From Myxococcus stipitatus (GTDB lineage Bacteria; Myxococcota; Myxococcia; Myxococcales; Myxococcaceae): 64,000 nucleotides of DNA. The position numbers and the translations under genes are program-made. Positions 1 through 9,729 of the stretch are shown here, piece by piece; positions within the stretch are counted from its first letter, which is position 1; the number at the start of each line of letters is the position of its first letter. The DNA lies in assembly GCF_038561935.1 (NCBI RefSeq), contig NZ_CP102770.1, forward strand, positions 5,518,001 to 5,582,000. The letters run 5' to 3'. The notes below the pieces were generated by a model. That model made no database searches, was not told the DNA's origin, and was given only the letters and a program-made list of their open reading frames with translations.

Positions 1-1437
1 GGCGGGACTCTTCGCGGACAAGGGGAGAAGGACCGCCGAGTCCCGAGAGGGAGGCGCCTCCGGGCGCGAAGGCGCGGGGGCCTCCTCCAGCACGACATGG
101 GCATTGGTCCCGCTCAGGCCGAATGCGCTCACCCCCGCGCGCCGAGGCTTCGTCCCCCGAGGCCAGGGAAGCTCCCGCGTCGGGAACACGAACGGCGTCC
201 CGCTCAGCGAGATGCGCGGGTTGACGGAGCGGAAGTTCAGGTTGCGAGGAATCGCCTCGCGCCGCAGCACGAGCACCGCCTTGATGAGGCCCGCCACCCC
301 CGCCGCGGCCTCCAGGTGCCCGAGGTTCGTCTTCAGCGCACCGATGGCGCACGAGGACCCATCTGGCCGGGGCTGACCGAGGACTTCACGGAGCGCCTCG
401 AACTCGATGGGGTCACCCAGCGACGTGCCGGTGCCATGAGACTCGACGTAGCCGATGTCCGACGCGGCCACCTTCGCATCCGCGAGGGCCTGCCGCAGCA
501 GCGCCTGCTGCGCGAGCACGTTGGGCGCCGTCAGCCCCGTCGAGCGACCATCCTGATTGATGGCCGAGCCCTTGATGAGCGCCCAGATGCGGTCCCCATC
601 CCGCTCGGCGTCGGAGAGGCGCTTGAGGACCACGATGCCGCAGCCTTCACCTCGGACGAAGCCATTCGCCGCCGCGTCGAAGGTCTTGCAGCGACCATCC
701 GGCGACAGCGCCTGCATCCGGCCCAACATCGCCGAGTTCATCGGGTCGAGGATGAGGTTGGCGCCTCCCGTCAGCGCGACCTCGCTCTCGCCGCGACGGA
801 GGCTCTGGACGGCCTCGTGCACCGCGACCAGTGACGAGGAGCACGCCGTGTCGATGGACAGGCAGGGCCCCTGGAAGCCGAAGACGTACGAGAGCCGCCC
901 GGCCGCCGTGGAGAGCAGCGTGCCGGTCAAGTCGTAGGTCTCGACGCCGTCGATGCCCTTGCCGTTGACGCGCTGTCGGTAGTCCGTGCTGCTCAGCCCG
1001 AGGAAGACCCCCGTCTGGCTCTTCGCGAGGCGCTCGGGGCGCAGGCCCGCGTCCTCCATCGCCTCCCACGCCACCTCCAGGAGCATGCGCTGCTGCGGGT
1101 CCAGGCTCGCGGCCTCGCGCGGAGAGACCTCGAAGAAGGACGCATCGAACCCATCGACCGAGTCGAGGAGTCCCGCCCAACGCACGGCCGGGTTCTCCCC
1201 CGGAATCGCATCCGCGGGCCAGCGCTCGGCGGGAATCTTCCGGACCGCGTCGACGCCGTCCCGCAACAGGCGCCACAGCGAGTCGGGCGCATGGGCCTCA
1301 CCGGGGAAGCGGCACGCCATGCCGACGATGGCGACCGGTTCCGCCTTCGTGGCCTCCTGCTTCGCGAGCCGCGCCTCCAGCGCTTCAATCTTGAGGAGCG
1401 AGTTCTTCAGCAGGACTCGATAGTCCGGGGTGCTCAT
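1..1437 (-). CDS. Type I modular PKS, N-terminal part (KS domain), cut by the window edge
   Basis: 479 codons are visible, from ATG at 1437 to the window edge. The first ~30 residues (MSTPDYRVLLKNSLLKIEAL...) are a heptad-rich, charged helix typical of N-terminal PKS docking coils. A beta-ketoacyl synthase follows, with all three catalytic motifs: DTACSSS (Cys near residue 195), HGTGTSLGDPIE (His near 333) and KTNLGHLEAAAG (His near 372), and then GTNAHVVLEEAP at the KS/linker junction. It should perform the condensation after the 2176-aa PKS encoded immediately upstream: that gene's stop is 22 nt before this start, and that protein ends in a short helical tail that could be the docking partner. 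Domains beyond the KS lie outside the window, so substrate and reduction level cannot be told. The KS call itself is firm. Confidence 0.95.
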   Translation of the reverse strand, partial: MSTPDYRVLLKNSLLKIEALEARLAKQEATKAEPVAIVGMACRFPGEAHAPDSLWRLLRDGVDAVRKIPAERWPADAIPGENPAVRWAGLLDSVDGFDASFFEVSPREAASLDPQQRMLLEVAWEAMEDAGLRPERLAKSQTGVFLGLSSTDYRQRVNGKGIDGVETYDLTGTLLSTAAGRLSYVFGFQGPCLSIDTACSSSLVAVHEAVQSLRRGESEVALTGGANLILDPMNSAMLGRMQALSPDGRCKTFDAAANGFVRGEGCGIVVLKRLSDAERDGDRIWALIKGSAINQDGRSTGLTAPNVLAQQALLRQALADAKVAASDIGYVESHGTGTSLGDPIEFEALREVLGQPRPDGSSCAIGALKTNLGHLEAAAGVAGLIKAVLVLRREAIPRNLNFRSVNPRISLSGTPFVFPTRELPWPRGTKPRRAGVSAFGLSGTNAHVVLEEAPAPSRPEAPPSRDSAVLLPLSAKSPA

Positions 1438-1459
1438 GAGCGACGCGTCTCCTGATGTC

Positions 1460-4400
1460 TCATGGAAGGAGCAGCTTCTCGGCGAGTCGAGCGGCGAGCT
1501 CGTCCTCGGAGAGCTGATCCAGTTCCTGCTCGATGCGTTGCAGCGCATCGGCCTGGGGAGGCTCGACGGGGGCTGCCTCGACTTCCGGCGCGGAGGACAA
1601 CCCGAGTCGCTCGAGCAGGTGTTCGGCCAGCGAGGCCGTGTGCGTGTACGTGAAGAGGAGCGCCGCCGAGAGCTTGAGGCCGATGCTCGCCTCGATGCGG
1701 TTGCGGAGCTCCAGGCTCATCAGCGAGTCGACGCCGATGCTCTTGAACGGAGCGGTCCGGTCGATGCGCGCGGCGGGAACGCGCAGCACCCGTCCCAGTT
1801 GCTCACGGAGATGTCCTTCCAGCAGGTCGAGCCGCCCGGCCGGCGGCGCCGACTCCAGCGCCTGCTTCAAGGATGTCCCTTGCACAGAACCGGCCCGAGG
1901 CGCCTCCGACTCCCGAGGCAGCTCCGCGAAGAACGGGACGCTGGCCGTGCGCGGGTAGAACTCGAACCACTGGCGCGCGTCGAAGCGCAGCACGCCCACC
2001 ACCGGGCGGGGATGCTCGAGCAGACGGGAGAGCGCCGTGATGCCCTCCGCGGGAGTGAGGCTCCCGACGCCGCGATAGGAGAGCCGGTCGCCACGAACGT
2101 CCACCGCCGCCGCGAGGCCCACCTCGGAGAAGGCGCCCCACTGGATGCTCATCGCGGGCAGGCCCAGCGCGCGCCGCTGCTCCGCGAGGGCATCCATGAA
2201 GGCGTTCGCGGCCGCGTAGTTCCCCTGCCCGGGCGAGCCCAGCAGCACCGCCGCGGACGAGTACATGACGAAGAAGTCCAGGGGCTGGTCCAGCGTGCGC
2301 GCGTGCAGGTTCCACGCACCCTGGATCTTGGGCGCCGCGACCTTGTGGAAGTGCGCGTCCGAGAGCTCCAGCACCGTGTGGTCATCCAGGAGTCCCGCCG
2401 CGTGCACGATGCCGCGCAGCGGAGGCAGGTGCGCCCCGAGCTCGGCGAGCAGTCGCGCCACGTCCTCTTCGCGTGAGACGTCGGCGGAGGAGACCTGGAC
2501 CCGGGCGCCGGCAGCCTCCAACGCCCGAACCACTTCTTCCGCCTTCGCCGAAGGGGCCGTGCGGCCCACGAGCGCGAGGTTCCGAGCCCCCTGCTCCACC
2601 AGCCAACGCGCCACCGACAACCCCAGCCCGCCGAGGCCTCCGGTGATGAGGTAGCTGCCATCCGCGCGAATCCCCGCGCGCTCCGCGTCCAGGGGCGCGA
2701 TGCGCGCCTGGGGGTTCTTCATGTGGATGGCGAGCTTTCCGATGTGCTTCGCCTGTGCCATCTGGCGGAAGGCACCCTCCGCGTCCGTCGCCGGGAAGAC
2801 CTGCACGGGCAGCGGCTCGAAGGTCCCGTCTTCGAGGTGCCGCATCACCTCCGCGAACAGCGAGGCGAACAGCTCCGGCCGGGCCTCCGTCATCCCCATC
2901 AGGTCGATGGCGCTGTACGAGAGGCTCTTGCGGAACGGCGACAGCCCGAGCCGGACGTCGTCGTAGATGTCCCGCTTGCCCAGCTCGAGGAAGCGTCCAT
3001 AGGGCGCGAGGACCTCCAGGCTCTTCACGAGCGCCTCGCCCGTGAGCGAGTTGAGGACCAGGTCGACGCCCCGCCCCTCCGTGATGCGCATCACCTCGTC
3101 CGCGAACGCCAGCGAGCGCGAGTCCATGACGTGCTCGACGCCCAGCGAACGGAGGAAGGTGCGCTTCTCTTCACTGCCCGCGGTCGCGAAGACCTCGAGC
3201 CCGAGCGCGCGTGCGATCTGAAGCGCCGCGAGCCCTGTTCCTCCCGAAGCCGCGTGGATGAGGATCTTCTCGCCCCGGCGGGCCCTGCCCAGGTGGTGCA
3301 CCGCGTACCACGCGGTCATGAACACGCCCGGGAAGGTGGCGGCCTGAGCGAAGTCGAGTCGCGCGGGCTTGGGCGCCACGAAGCGCGCGGGGGCCTTCAC
3401 ATGGGTGGCGAAGCACGACGGCGCGAGCGCCACCACCTCCTGCCCCAGCGAGAACCCCGTGACGCCCTCTCCCAGCGCGACAATCCGGCCCGAGCACTCG
3501 GCCCCTAGTGAGACGGGGCCCGGGGGCAGTCCGGGGTAGATGCCCATGGCCTTCATCACGTCGATGAAGTTGAGCGCGGCGGCCTCGACCTCGATCTCCA
3601 CCTCTCCGGGGCCAGGCCCGGACCTGCGTGCCTCGCGAAGGACGAGGCGCTCGAGCACACCTGGAACCGGGAGCTCGAGACGGAACGGACGCCCCGCCGC
3701 TGGCGTCAGCGCGACGGAGGGCTCCTCGGACGCGGCCTCGAAGCCACCGCGAACGAAGCGGGCCACATGGCGGCCCTCGCGCAGCGCCACCTGGTCCTCG
3801 TGCCCCTTCGCCACGAGCTCGCGCAGCAGGAGCGCGGCATCGCGGGCATCCGGGACCGGGGCCAGGTCGATGCGGGTGCACTCCAGCTCCGGGTGCTCCG
3901 TCGCGAGCGTCTGACCCAGCCCCCAGAGCGAAGCCTGCGCCGGGGCCACGACCTCGCCCTCCACGACGGACCGCGTGCCCCGCGTGACCAGCACCAGCCG
4001 CGGCACATCCCGCCAGCCCTGGCGCACGAGCGCTTGCGCCAGGTACGTCGCGCTGACGGCTCCGCGAGAGAGGTCCGAGGCCAGTGTCGTCGGCGTCGTC
4101 GAGGAGAACGCCGTGGCATCGAGGCCGAAGAGGTGGACCACCCCCTGGCATCGTCCATCCTCGCCGAAGGACTCCCGCAGGAGCCGGCGGTAGTCCTCCG
4201 GTGACGCGGGGTTGATGCGATAGAGGTCCGCCGCGACACGCTCGTAGGCACTGCCCGCGACGACCGCCACGCAAGCTCCGCCCCGGGTCCGCAGCAGCGA
4301 CTGGAGCTCCGCGCCGAACCCACCCCGGTCCGCGAACACGAGCCAGGTGCCGCTCGCGAGCGCGTCGGGCAACGCCTCCGTCCGCCGCCAGGCGACGGAG

Positions 4401-7400
4401 AAGACGCTCCCCTCCAACGCATCGCGGGCCACGGCGCCCCCATCAAGGCGTCGCGCACGCAGCCCCTCCAGCTCCGCCACGGCCCCTCCATCGGCATCAA
4501 GGAGCCAGACATCGAAGGACCGCTCCGCGTCCCCCGGCTTGTCTCCCTCGCGTGCCTTCACCCGGACCTGGAGCTCGCGCCCCGGCCGCGCGAACACCCG
4601 CACGCGCTCGAGGCCCACCGGAACAAAGGGGTCCCGGGAGTCCGCCGTGGACATCAGCGCCACGGAGGTCTGGAGACAGGCATCCAGGAGCGCGGGATGC
4701 AACCAGTACGTGCCGGGGTCCGCCTCCACCGACTCGGGCAGCCGCACATGGCCCAGCACTTCACCCTCACGCAGCACGAGCCGCCGGAGTCCACGGAACG
4801 TCGGGCCATAACCAAGGCCCAGCGACTCCATGCGGCGGTAGTGCTCGTCGGACGAGCGAGGCTCGCCCTCGTCGCTCCACGCCTCCCAGGACGGTTCGGT
4901 GGCGCGGCCTTCATCCCGGCGCAGCCGCCCCATCGCATGCGTCCGCCACGCGGCCTCGCCCTCGGCACGGCTGGAGATCTGGAACGAGGCCCGGCCAGAG
5001 CCTTCTTCGGTCAGCGCGAGCTGCACCCGACGGTTCGCGCCTGGAACCAGGGACAACATCTCCCGGAAGCGGACCCCTTCGAGGACAAGGCCCGCCTCGC
5101 CGAGCACCTCGGCCCCCGCCGCGAGCGCCATCTCGACGTACCCCGCGCCAGGGAAGACGACCTCCCCTTGCACGCGGTGGTCGACGAGATACGGGAACGC
5201 CTCGGTGCCGATGCTCCGCTCCCAGAAGTGGACGCGAGGCTGCAAGGAGGAAGAGAGCGAGCCTCCGAGCAGTGGATGGCCCACGCCCGCCTCACGCGCC
5301 ACGCGCGAGGAGCCAGAAGACACCGACGGCACGTCGAGCCAGTAGCGCTCGCCCCGCCACGGATAGGACGGCAGCTCGACGGGGCGACCGCCCTCGGGAA
5401 ACAGCCGCTTCCAGTCGACGGGATGGCCATGGACGTACAGCGCCGCGAACGACTCCAGGAGGGTGCGCCGCTCATCGGCCTGCCTCCGCAGCGACGCCAG
5501 CGCGAGCCCTCCGCGCTTCGTCTCCTCCAACGTCTCCTGGATGGGCGCGAGCAGGACGGGATGCGGGCTCACTTCGATGAACACCGCGTGGCCGTCGTCC
5601 AGGAGCCGCTCGATGGCGCCCTGGAACAGCACCGGGTCGCGCAGGTTGCGCACCCAGTAGGTCTCGGAGAAGTCGCTCCCGTCACCGGTCTCCCCCGTCA
5701 CAGTGGAGTAGATGGGGACCAGGGCACTCACGGGAGCCACCCCCTCCAGCGCGCGCAGGAGGTCCTCCTTCAGCGGGTCCATCTGCGGACTGTGCGAGGC
5801 CACGTCCACCTTCACGCGGCGGCAGAAGACGCCCCTGCCCTCCAGGCTCCGCAGCAGCTCCTCCAACGCCGCCGGGTCCCCCGAGATGACCGACGAGCGA
5901 GCGCTGTTGCTCACGCCCACCGACAGCCGGGACTCGGCGCCCACCAACACCTCTCGGGCCTGCTCCAGGCCGAGCTCGACGACCGCCATGACGCCCTGCC
6001 CGCTCACGCGTCGCAGCAGCTGGCTGCGGAGGCAGATGATGCGCGCGGCGTCCTCCAGGCTCAGCGCGCCCGCGACATGCGCCGCGGCCACCTCGCCCAT
6101 GCTGTGGCCCACCACCGCGTCGGGCTCGACGCCCCAGGAGCGCCACAGCGCCGCCAGCGCCACCTGCATCGCGAAGAGCACGGGCTGGACGACGTCGATC
6201 TCCGCGAGCCGCGAGTGCGCCTCGTCCGCGCCCAGCTCCTCCACGAGCGACCACTCGACGTGGGGCCGCATGGCGCGCTCGCATCCCTCGAGGGCCTCGC
6301 GGAAGACGGGCTCCTCGCGCAGGAGCTGGCGCCCCATGCCGAGCCACTGCGAGCCCTGCCCCGGAAAGATGAACGCGACGCGAGGGGACTCCTCCTCGAA
6401 GCTCACCTGTCGTCGGACGAGGCCAGGGTGCGGCTCGCCCTGGGCGGAGGCCCGCAGCGCCTCCGCGAGGTCCCGCCGCGTGCTCCCCACCACCGCCAGC
6501 CGATGGGGGTGGTGACTGCGCCGGACGCTCGCCGCGTGGGCGTGCTCCCGGAGGGTTCCCACGGGCACCGAGGCGGTCAGCAGGTCCTGATGGGCATGGG
6601 CGAGCGCGGTGAGCGCCTCGGGGCTCCGCGCCGACAGCGGAAGAATCAGCGGGCGCTCATCGTCGCTTCGTGCCTGGGGCTCGGACTTCGCACGCGGCGC
6701 TTCCTCGAGGATGACGTGGGCATTCGTCCCGCTGATGCCGAAGGAGCTCACGCCCGCGAGTCGCGGGCCACGCGAGGTCCACGGAGTCACCTCGGTGGGA
6801 ACCTTCAGCGGAAGCCGCGCCCAGGGCACATGCGGGTTGGGCCGCGTGAAGTGCAGGTGCGGCGGAAGCTCCCCATGCCGCATCGCGAGGACGACCTTCA
6901 TCAACCCGGCCACGCCGGCCGCCGCTTCCAGGTGCCCGATGTTCGTCTTCACCGAGCCGAGCAGCAGCGGCTCCTTCGGGCCCCGCCACTCGCACAGGGC
7001 CGAGGACAGCGCCTCGATTTCTATCGGGTCGCCGAGCGGCGTTCCGGTGCCATGGGCCTCGACGTACTGGATGTCTCCCGGCGTCAAGCCCGCGCGAGCA
7101 AGGGCCTCGCGGAGCACGGCCTCCTGCGCGAGCCCGTTGGGAGCCGTCAGGCCGTTGCTGTGCCCGTCCTGGTTGACCGCCGAGCCACGAACCACGGCGA
7201 GCACCCGGTCGCCATCCGCGAGCGCCTCGGAGAGCCGCTTGAGGATGAACACACCGCAGCCCTCACCACGCCCATAGCCGTCCGCGCTGGCGTCGAACGT
7301 CTTGCAACGGCCGTCGGGGGAGAGCGCGCCCAACCCCGAGAAGTAGATGCTCTTGCCGGGGTCCGTGATGACGTTGACGCCGCCCACCACCGCCAGCTCG

Positions 7401-7990
7401 CTCTCGCGGGACTGGAGGCTCTGGCAGGCGAGGTGCAGCGCGACCAGGGACGACGAGCAGGCCGTGTCCACGGCGATGCTGGGGCCCCTGAGGTCCAGCA
7501 GGTACGAGATGCGACCCGCGGCGACGCTGAAGAGCGAGCCCGTCCCGGAGTAGACGTCCGACGGGTCAGTGCGGTGCGAGTAGTCGTCGGTGGCGATGCC
7601 CACGAAGACACCCGTGCGGCTCCCCGCGAGCGCATCAATGGGCTGGAGCGCGTGCTCCAGCGCCTCGTAGGTCACCTCCAGCAGCAGCCGCTGCTGAGGG
7701 TCCATGCTGACGGCCTCACGCGCGGAGATGCCCCAGAAGCCCGCGTCGAACGAGTCCACGCGGTCCAGGAACCCGGCGCGCAGGGCTCGAACCTTCCCCG
7801 CGACGCTCGGGTCCGAGGACTGATACGTGGCCGCGTCCCAGCGGTCGGCCGGGACTTCGCGCATGGCATCGAAGCCCTCGCGAAGCAGGCGCCAGAAGGA
7901 CTCGGGGCTGTCCGCGCCTCCTGGGAAGCGGCAGGACATTCCGATGATGGCCACCGGCTCCGAGGAGGGATTCCCGGGTGCGGACTTCAT
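1460..7990 (-). CDS. Type I PKS, single fully reducing module KS-AT-DH-ER-KR-ACP
   Basis: A 2176-aa one-module polyketide synthase. KS (about 11-435) has DTACSSS, HGTGTPLGDPIE and NIGHLEAAAG. AT (about 540-840) has FPGQGSQ and GHSMGE, with VASH at the specificity position; [YVW]ASH is generally linked to methylmalonyl-CoA, so a methyl branch is likely. DH (about 915-1190) has HRVQGEVVFP and LDACLQ. ER (about 1430-1740) has the HAASGGTGLAA nucleotide-binding loop. KR (about 1770-1960) has GGLGGLG, the catalytic Tyr in GNYAAAN, and LDD, which suggests a B-type ketoreductase. ACP (about 2070-2140) carries GVDSL. All reductive domains look intact, so a saturated extender is predicted. The C-terminal ~35 residues form an acidic helix (IEQELDQLSEDELAARLAEK) resembling a docking tail. 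The start overlaps the stop of the E2-ACP gene by 4 nt (ATGA), implying translational coupling and acceptance of the starter from that protein. Confidence 0.96.
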   Translation of the reverse strand: MKSAPGNPSSEPVAIIGMSCRFPGGADSPESFWRLLREGFDAMREVPADRWDAATYQSSDPSVAGKVRALRAGFLDRVDSFDAGFWGISAREAVSMDPQQRLLLEVTYEALEHALQPIDALAGSRTGVFVGIATDDYSHRTDPSDVYSGTGSLFSVAAGRISYLLDLRGPSIAVDTACSSSLVALHLACQSLQSRESELAVVGGVNVITDPGKSIYFSGLGALSPDGRCKTFDASADGYGRGEGCGVFILKRLSEALADGDRVLAVVRGSAVNQDGHSNGLTAPNGLAQEAVLREALARAGLTPGDIQYVEAHGTGTPLGDPIEIEALSSALCEWRGPKEPLLLGSVKTNIGHLEAAAGVAGLMKVVLAMRHGELPPHLHFTRPNPHVPWARLPLKVPTEVTPWTSRGPRLAGVSSFGISGTNAHVILEEAPRAKSEPQARSDDERPLILPLSARSPEALTALAHAHQDLLTASVPVGTLREHAHAASVRRSHHPHRLAVVGSTRRDLAEALRASAQGEPHPGLVRRQVSFEEESPRVAFIFPGQGSQWLGMGRQLLREEPVFREALEGCERAMRPHVEWSLVEELGADEAHSRLAEIDVVQPVLFAMQVALAALWRSWGVEPDAVVGHSMGEVAAAHVAGALSLEDAARIICLRSQLLRRVSGQGVMAVVELGLEQAREVLVGAESRLSVGVSNSARSSVISGDPAALEELLRSLEGRGVFCRRVKVDVASHSPQMDPLKEDLLRALEGVAPVSALVPIYSTVTGETGDGSDFSETYWVRNLRDPVLFQGAIERLLDDGHAVFIEVSPHPVLLAPIQETLEETKRGGLALASLRRQADERRTLLESFAALYVHGHPVDWKRLFPEGGRPVELPSYPWRGERYWLDVPSVSSGSSRVAREAGVGHPLLGGSLSSSLQPRVHFWERSIGTEAFPYLVDHRVQGEVVFPGAGYVEMALAAGAEVLGEAGLVLEGVRFREMLSLVPGANRRVQLALTEEGSGRASFQISSRAEGEAAWRTHAMGRLRRDEGRATEPSWEAWSDEGEPRSSDEHYRRMESLGLGYGPTFRGLRRLVLREGEVLGHVRLPESVEADPGTYWLHPALLDACLQTSVALMSTADSRDPFVPVGLERVRVFARPGRELQVRVKAREGDKPGDAERSFDVWLLDADGGAVAELEGLRARRLDGGAVARDALEGSVFSVAWRRTEALPDALASGTWLVFADRGGFGAELQSLLRTRGGACVAVVAGSAYERVAADLYRINPASPEDYRRLLRESFGEDGRCQGVVHLFGLDATAFSSTTPTTLASDLSRGAVSATYLAQALVRQGWRDVPRLVLVTRGTRSVVEGEVVAPAQASLWGLGQTLATEHPELECTRIDLAPVPDARDAALLLRELVAKGHEDQVALREGRHVARFVRGGFEAASEEPSVALTPAAGRPFRLELPVPGVLERLVLREARRSGPGPGEVEIEVEAAALNFIDVMKAMGIYPGLPPGPVSLGAECSGRIVALGEGVTGFSLGQEVVALAPSCFATHVKAPARFVAPKPARLDFAQAATFPGVFMTAWYAVHHLGRARRGEKILIHAASGGTGLAALQIARALGLEVFATAGSEEKRTFLRSLGVEHVMDSRSLAFADEVMRITEGRGVDLVLNSLTGEALVKSLEVLAPYGRFLELGKRDIYDDVRLGLSPFRKSLSYSAIDLMGMTEARPELFASLFAEVMRHLEDGTFEPLPVQVFPATDAEGAFRQMAQAKHIGKLAIHMKNPQARIAPLDAERAGIRADGSYLITGGLGGLGLSVARWLVEQGARNLALVGRTAPSAKAEEVVRALEAAGARVQVSSADVSREEDVARLLAELGAHLPPLRGIVHAAGLLDDHTVLELSDAHFHKVAAPKIQGAWNLHARTLDQPLDFFVMYSSAAVLLGSPGQGNYAAANAFMDALAEQRRALGLPAMSIQWGAFSEVGLAAAVDVRGDRLSYRGVGSLTPAEGITALSRLLEHPRPVVGVLRFDARQWFEFYPRTASVPFFAELPRESEAPRAGSVQGTSLKQALESAPPAGRLDLLEGHLREQLGRVLRVPAARIDRTAPFKSIGVDSLMSLELRNRIEASIGLKLSAALLFTYTHTASLAEHLLERLGLSSAPEVEAAPVEPPQADALQRIEQELDQLSEDELAARLAEKLLLP

Positions 7991-9729
7991 GAGTCTCCCA
8001 TCGTGGCGATGCGCTCGCTGAGCCGCGCCACGGCCTCTCTCTCGGGCAGCCCCTTGAGCCGGAGCAGGAAGTCCACCGGCGCCTCGAGCGTCGCGGGCTC
8101 CTCGCGCGGCGCGGACTCCAGCTGCGCCAGGAGGTAGTCACTGAGCGACGCGAGCGTGGGCCGGTTGAAGAGCAGCGTCGCGGGCAGGCCACGGCCCAGC
8201 CCCTGGGCCAGCGCGTCCCGCAGCCCCACCGCGATGAGCGAGTCCAGCCCCAGGTCGCGCCACGTCCGGCCGCGCTCCAGCGGCTTCTTCTTTCCGCCCA
8301 TGCGCCTGGCGAGCTCCGCCTCGATGAACGCCTCCAGCCGCTGCTTGCGTCGGCGCGCATCCAGGGCCAGCAGCTCACGCGCGAGGCCCCCCGCGTCTGT
8401 CGCGAGCACATTCGCCGCGCCAGCCCGGACCGTGGGCATCGTCTTCGGGGGATTGCCCGGCGTCGCGGAGTCCGCGCGGAACGGGCCGTCCGCGTACGAC
8501 TGGAGCGGCGGGAAGATGGACGTCACCTCCGGCGGCGAGGCCGACACGCCCGCGTCCGCGTGGAAGACGCCGTCCGCGAAGGCCTGGAGTGGCTGGGAGA
8601 GGAAGCCCGTCACCAGGCGGATGAAGCGGCACGCGGTGACACCGTCGAGGACCCGGTGGTCCACCGTCACGGTGACGTGCGCCCCCGTGCCCACGCGCAG
8701 CTCGCCGTCCACCACCAGGGGCCGCCGCGTCGGACGGTGGAGCCCCAGGATGGCCACCTGGGGCACGTTGAGCAGCGGCGTGGCGAGCAGGGAGCCCTGG
8801 TCGCCGGGGCTCGTGATGGTGAACGTGCCCCCGGTGCTCTCCGCCGGGCTCAGCGTCCGGGCACGCGCCATGTTCCCCAGCTCCTGCACACGGGCCTCGA
8901 GCGCCTGGAGCGACAGCTTCGCGCAGTCCCGGATGACGGGGACCGCCAGGCCCTCGTCGGTATGGACCGCGATGGCCAGGTCGACGCGCTCGTAGAGGAC
9001 CACCTCCTCGGTGGCCTCGTCGAAGAGCGCGTTGGCCTCGGGCACTTCGCGGAGCGCGGCGACCACCGCCTGGATGAGGAACGGCACGTAGCCGACCCCC
9101 AGCAGCTGCTGGAGCATCAGCAGCGTGTCGAAGGACGCCTCCTCCACCACCGCCACCGAGGGCACGGCCTGCGCCCGCGAGAGGTGCGCGGAGGCCGCGC
9201 GGCGCAGCCCGCTCAGGGGCAGGCGCGCGCGGACGCCCTCCTGGGGCAGGCACGGCGCGGGGGGCGGACTCCCACGCTTCGCCGCCGCGCGCACGTCGTC
9301 CTCGGTGATGGTGCCTTGCTTCTGGAGGGACTCGAGCACCACGCCCAGCTGCTCGGCGAGCTTGCGGACCCGAGGCAGCGCCTGGACCTGCTTGCGCGCG
9401 GGCGCCGCGGTGACGGCGGGAGGCTCCGGGCTTGGCGGGGCCGAGGCCACCGGCGCGCTCGCCGCGCGCAGGAGGGCCTCCGGGTCCTCCCCCGGCTCAC
9501 CGATGACGATGAGGGGCATCCCGACGGAGACCTTCTCCCGCAGGCCCGCGAGCAGCCGCAGCGCCACGCCCTTGCCGGGTGAGGGCACCATCACGGTCGC
9601 CTTCGCCGTCATCACCTCCACCATGGGAGCGTCCTCTTCGACACGCTCTCCATCGGCGACGAACCAGCGGACGATCTCCGCCTCGGCGACACCTTCGCCG
9701 AGGTCGGGAAGCACATAGACGAATCCCAT
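7987..9729 (-). CDS. 2-oxoacid dehydrogenase E2 (lipoyl acyltransferase) fused to an acyl carrier protein
   Basis: A 580-aa protein with two normally separate activities. N-terminal lipoyl domain (about 1-80) has the E2 pattern LPDLGEGVAEAEIV and candidate lipoyl-Lys near 41 in MTAKATVMVPSP. Residues ~113-148 resemble the peripheral-subunit (E1/E3)-binding domain. The acyltransferase core (about 165-375) ends with DHRVLDG, containing the catalytic His of the HRxxDG motif. A proline-rich linker with an internal repeat (LQAFADGVFHAD / LQSYADGPFRAD) leads to an ACP (about 455-535) carrying GLDSL for phosphopantetheine. The last ~35 residues form a helical tail like those of PKS docking termini. 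Ordinary E2 proteins stop after the catalytic core, passing acyl to CoA. Here I infer transfer to the fused ACP, then to the adjacent PKS. A hybrid of this kind (NapD, with NapB) is known from naphthyridinomycin biosynthesis. No E3 gene is in view, so dihydrolipoyl reoxidation probably uses a housekeeping E3. Confidence 0.93.
   Translation of the reverse strand: MGFVYVLPDLGEGVAEAEIVRWFVADGERVEEDAPMVEVMTAKATVMVPSPGKGVALRLLAGLREKVSVGMPLIVIGEPGEDPEALLRAASAPVASAPPSPEPPAVTAAPARKQVQALPRVRKLAEQLGVVLESLQKQGTITEDDVRAAAKRGSPPPAPCLPQEGVRARLPLSGLRRAASAHLSRAQAVPSVAVVEEASFDTLLMLQQLLGVGYVPFLIQAVVAALREVPEANALFDEATEEVVLYERVDLAIAVHTDEGLAVPVIRDCAKLSLQALEARVQELGNMARARTLSPAESTGGTFTITSPGDQGSLLATPLLNVPQVAILGLHRPTRRPLVVDGELRVGTGAHVTVTVDHRVLDGVTACRFIRLVTGFLSQPLQAFADGVFHADAGVSASPPEVTSIFPPLQSYADGPFRADSATPGNPPKTMPTVRAGAANVLATDAGGLARELLALDARRRKQRLEAFIEAELARRMGGKKKPLERGRTWRDLGLDSLIAVGLRDALAQGLGRGLPATLLFNRPTLASLSDYLLAQLESAPREEPATLEAPVDFLLRLKGLPEREAVARLSERIATMGDS

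Noticed and set aside
4697..8137. Plus-strand 1146-codon open frame opposite the PKS
   Set aside because: His/Arg/Ala-rich shadow; the minus strand encodes a fully motif-complete PKS.
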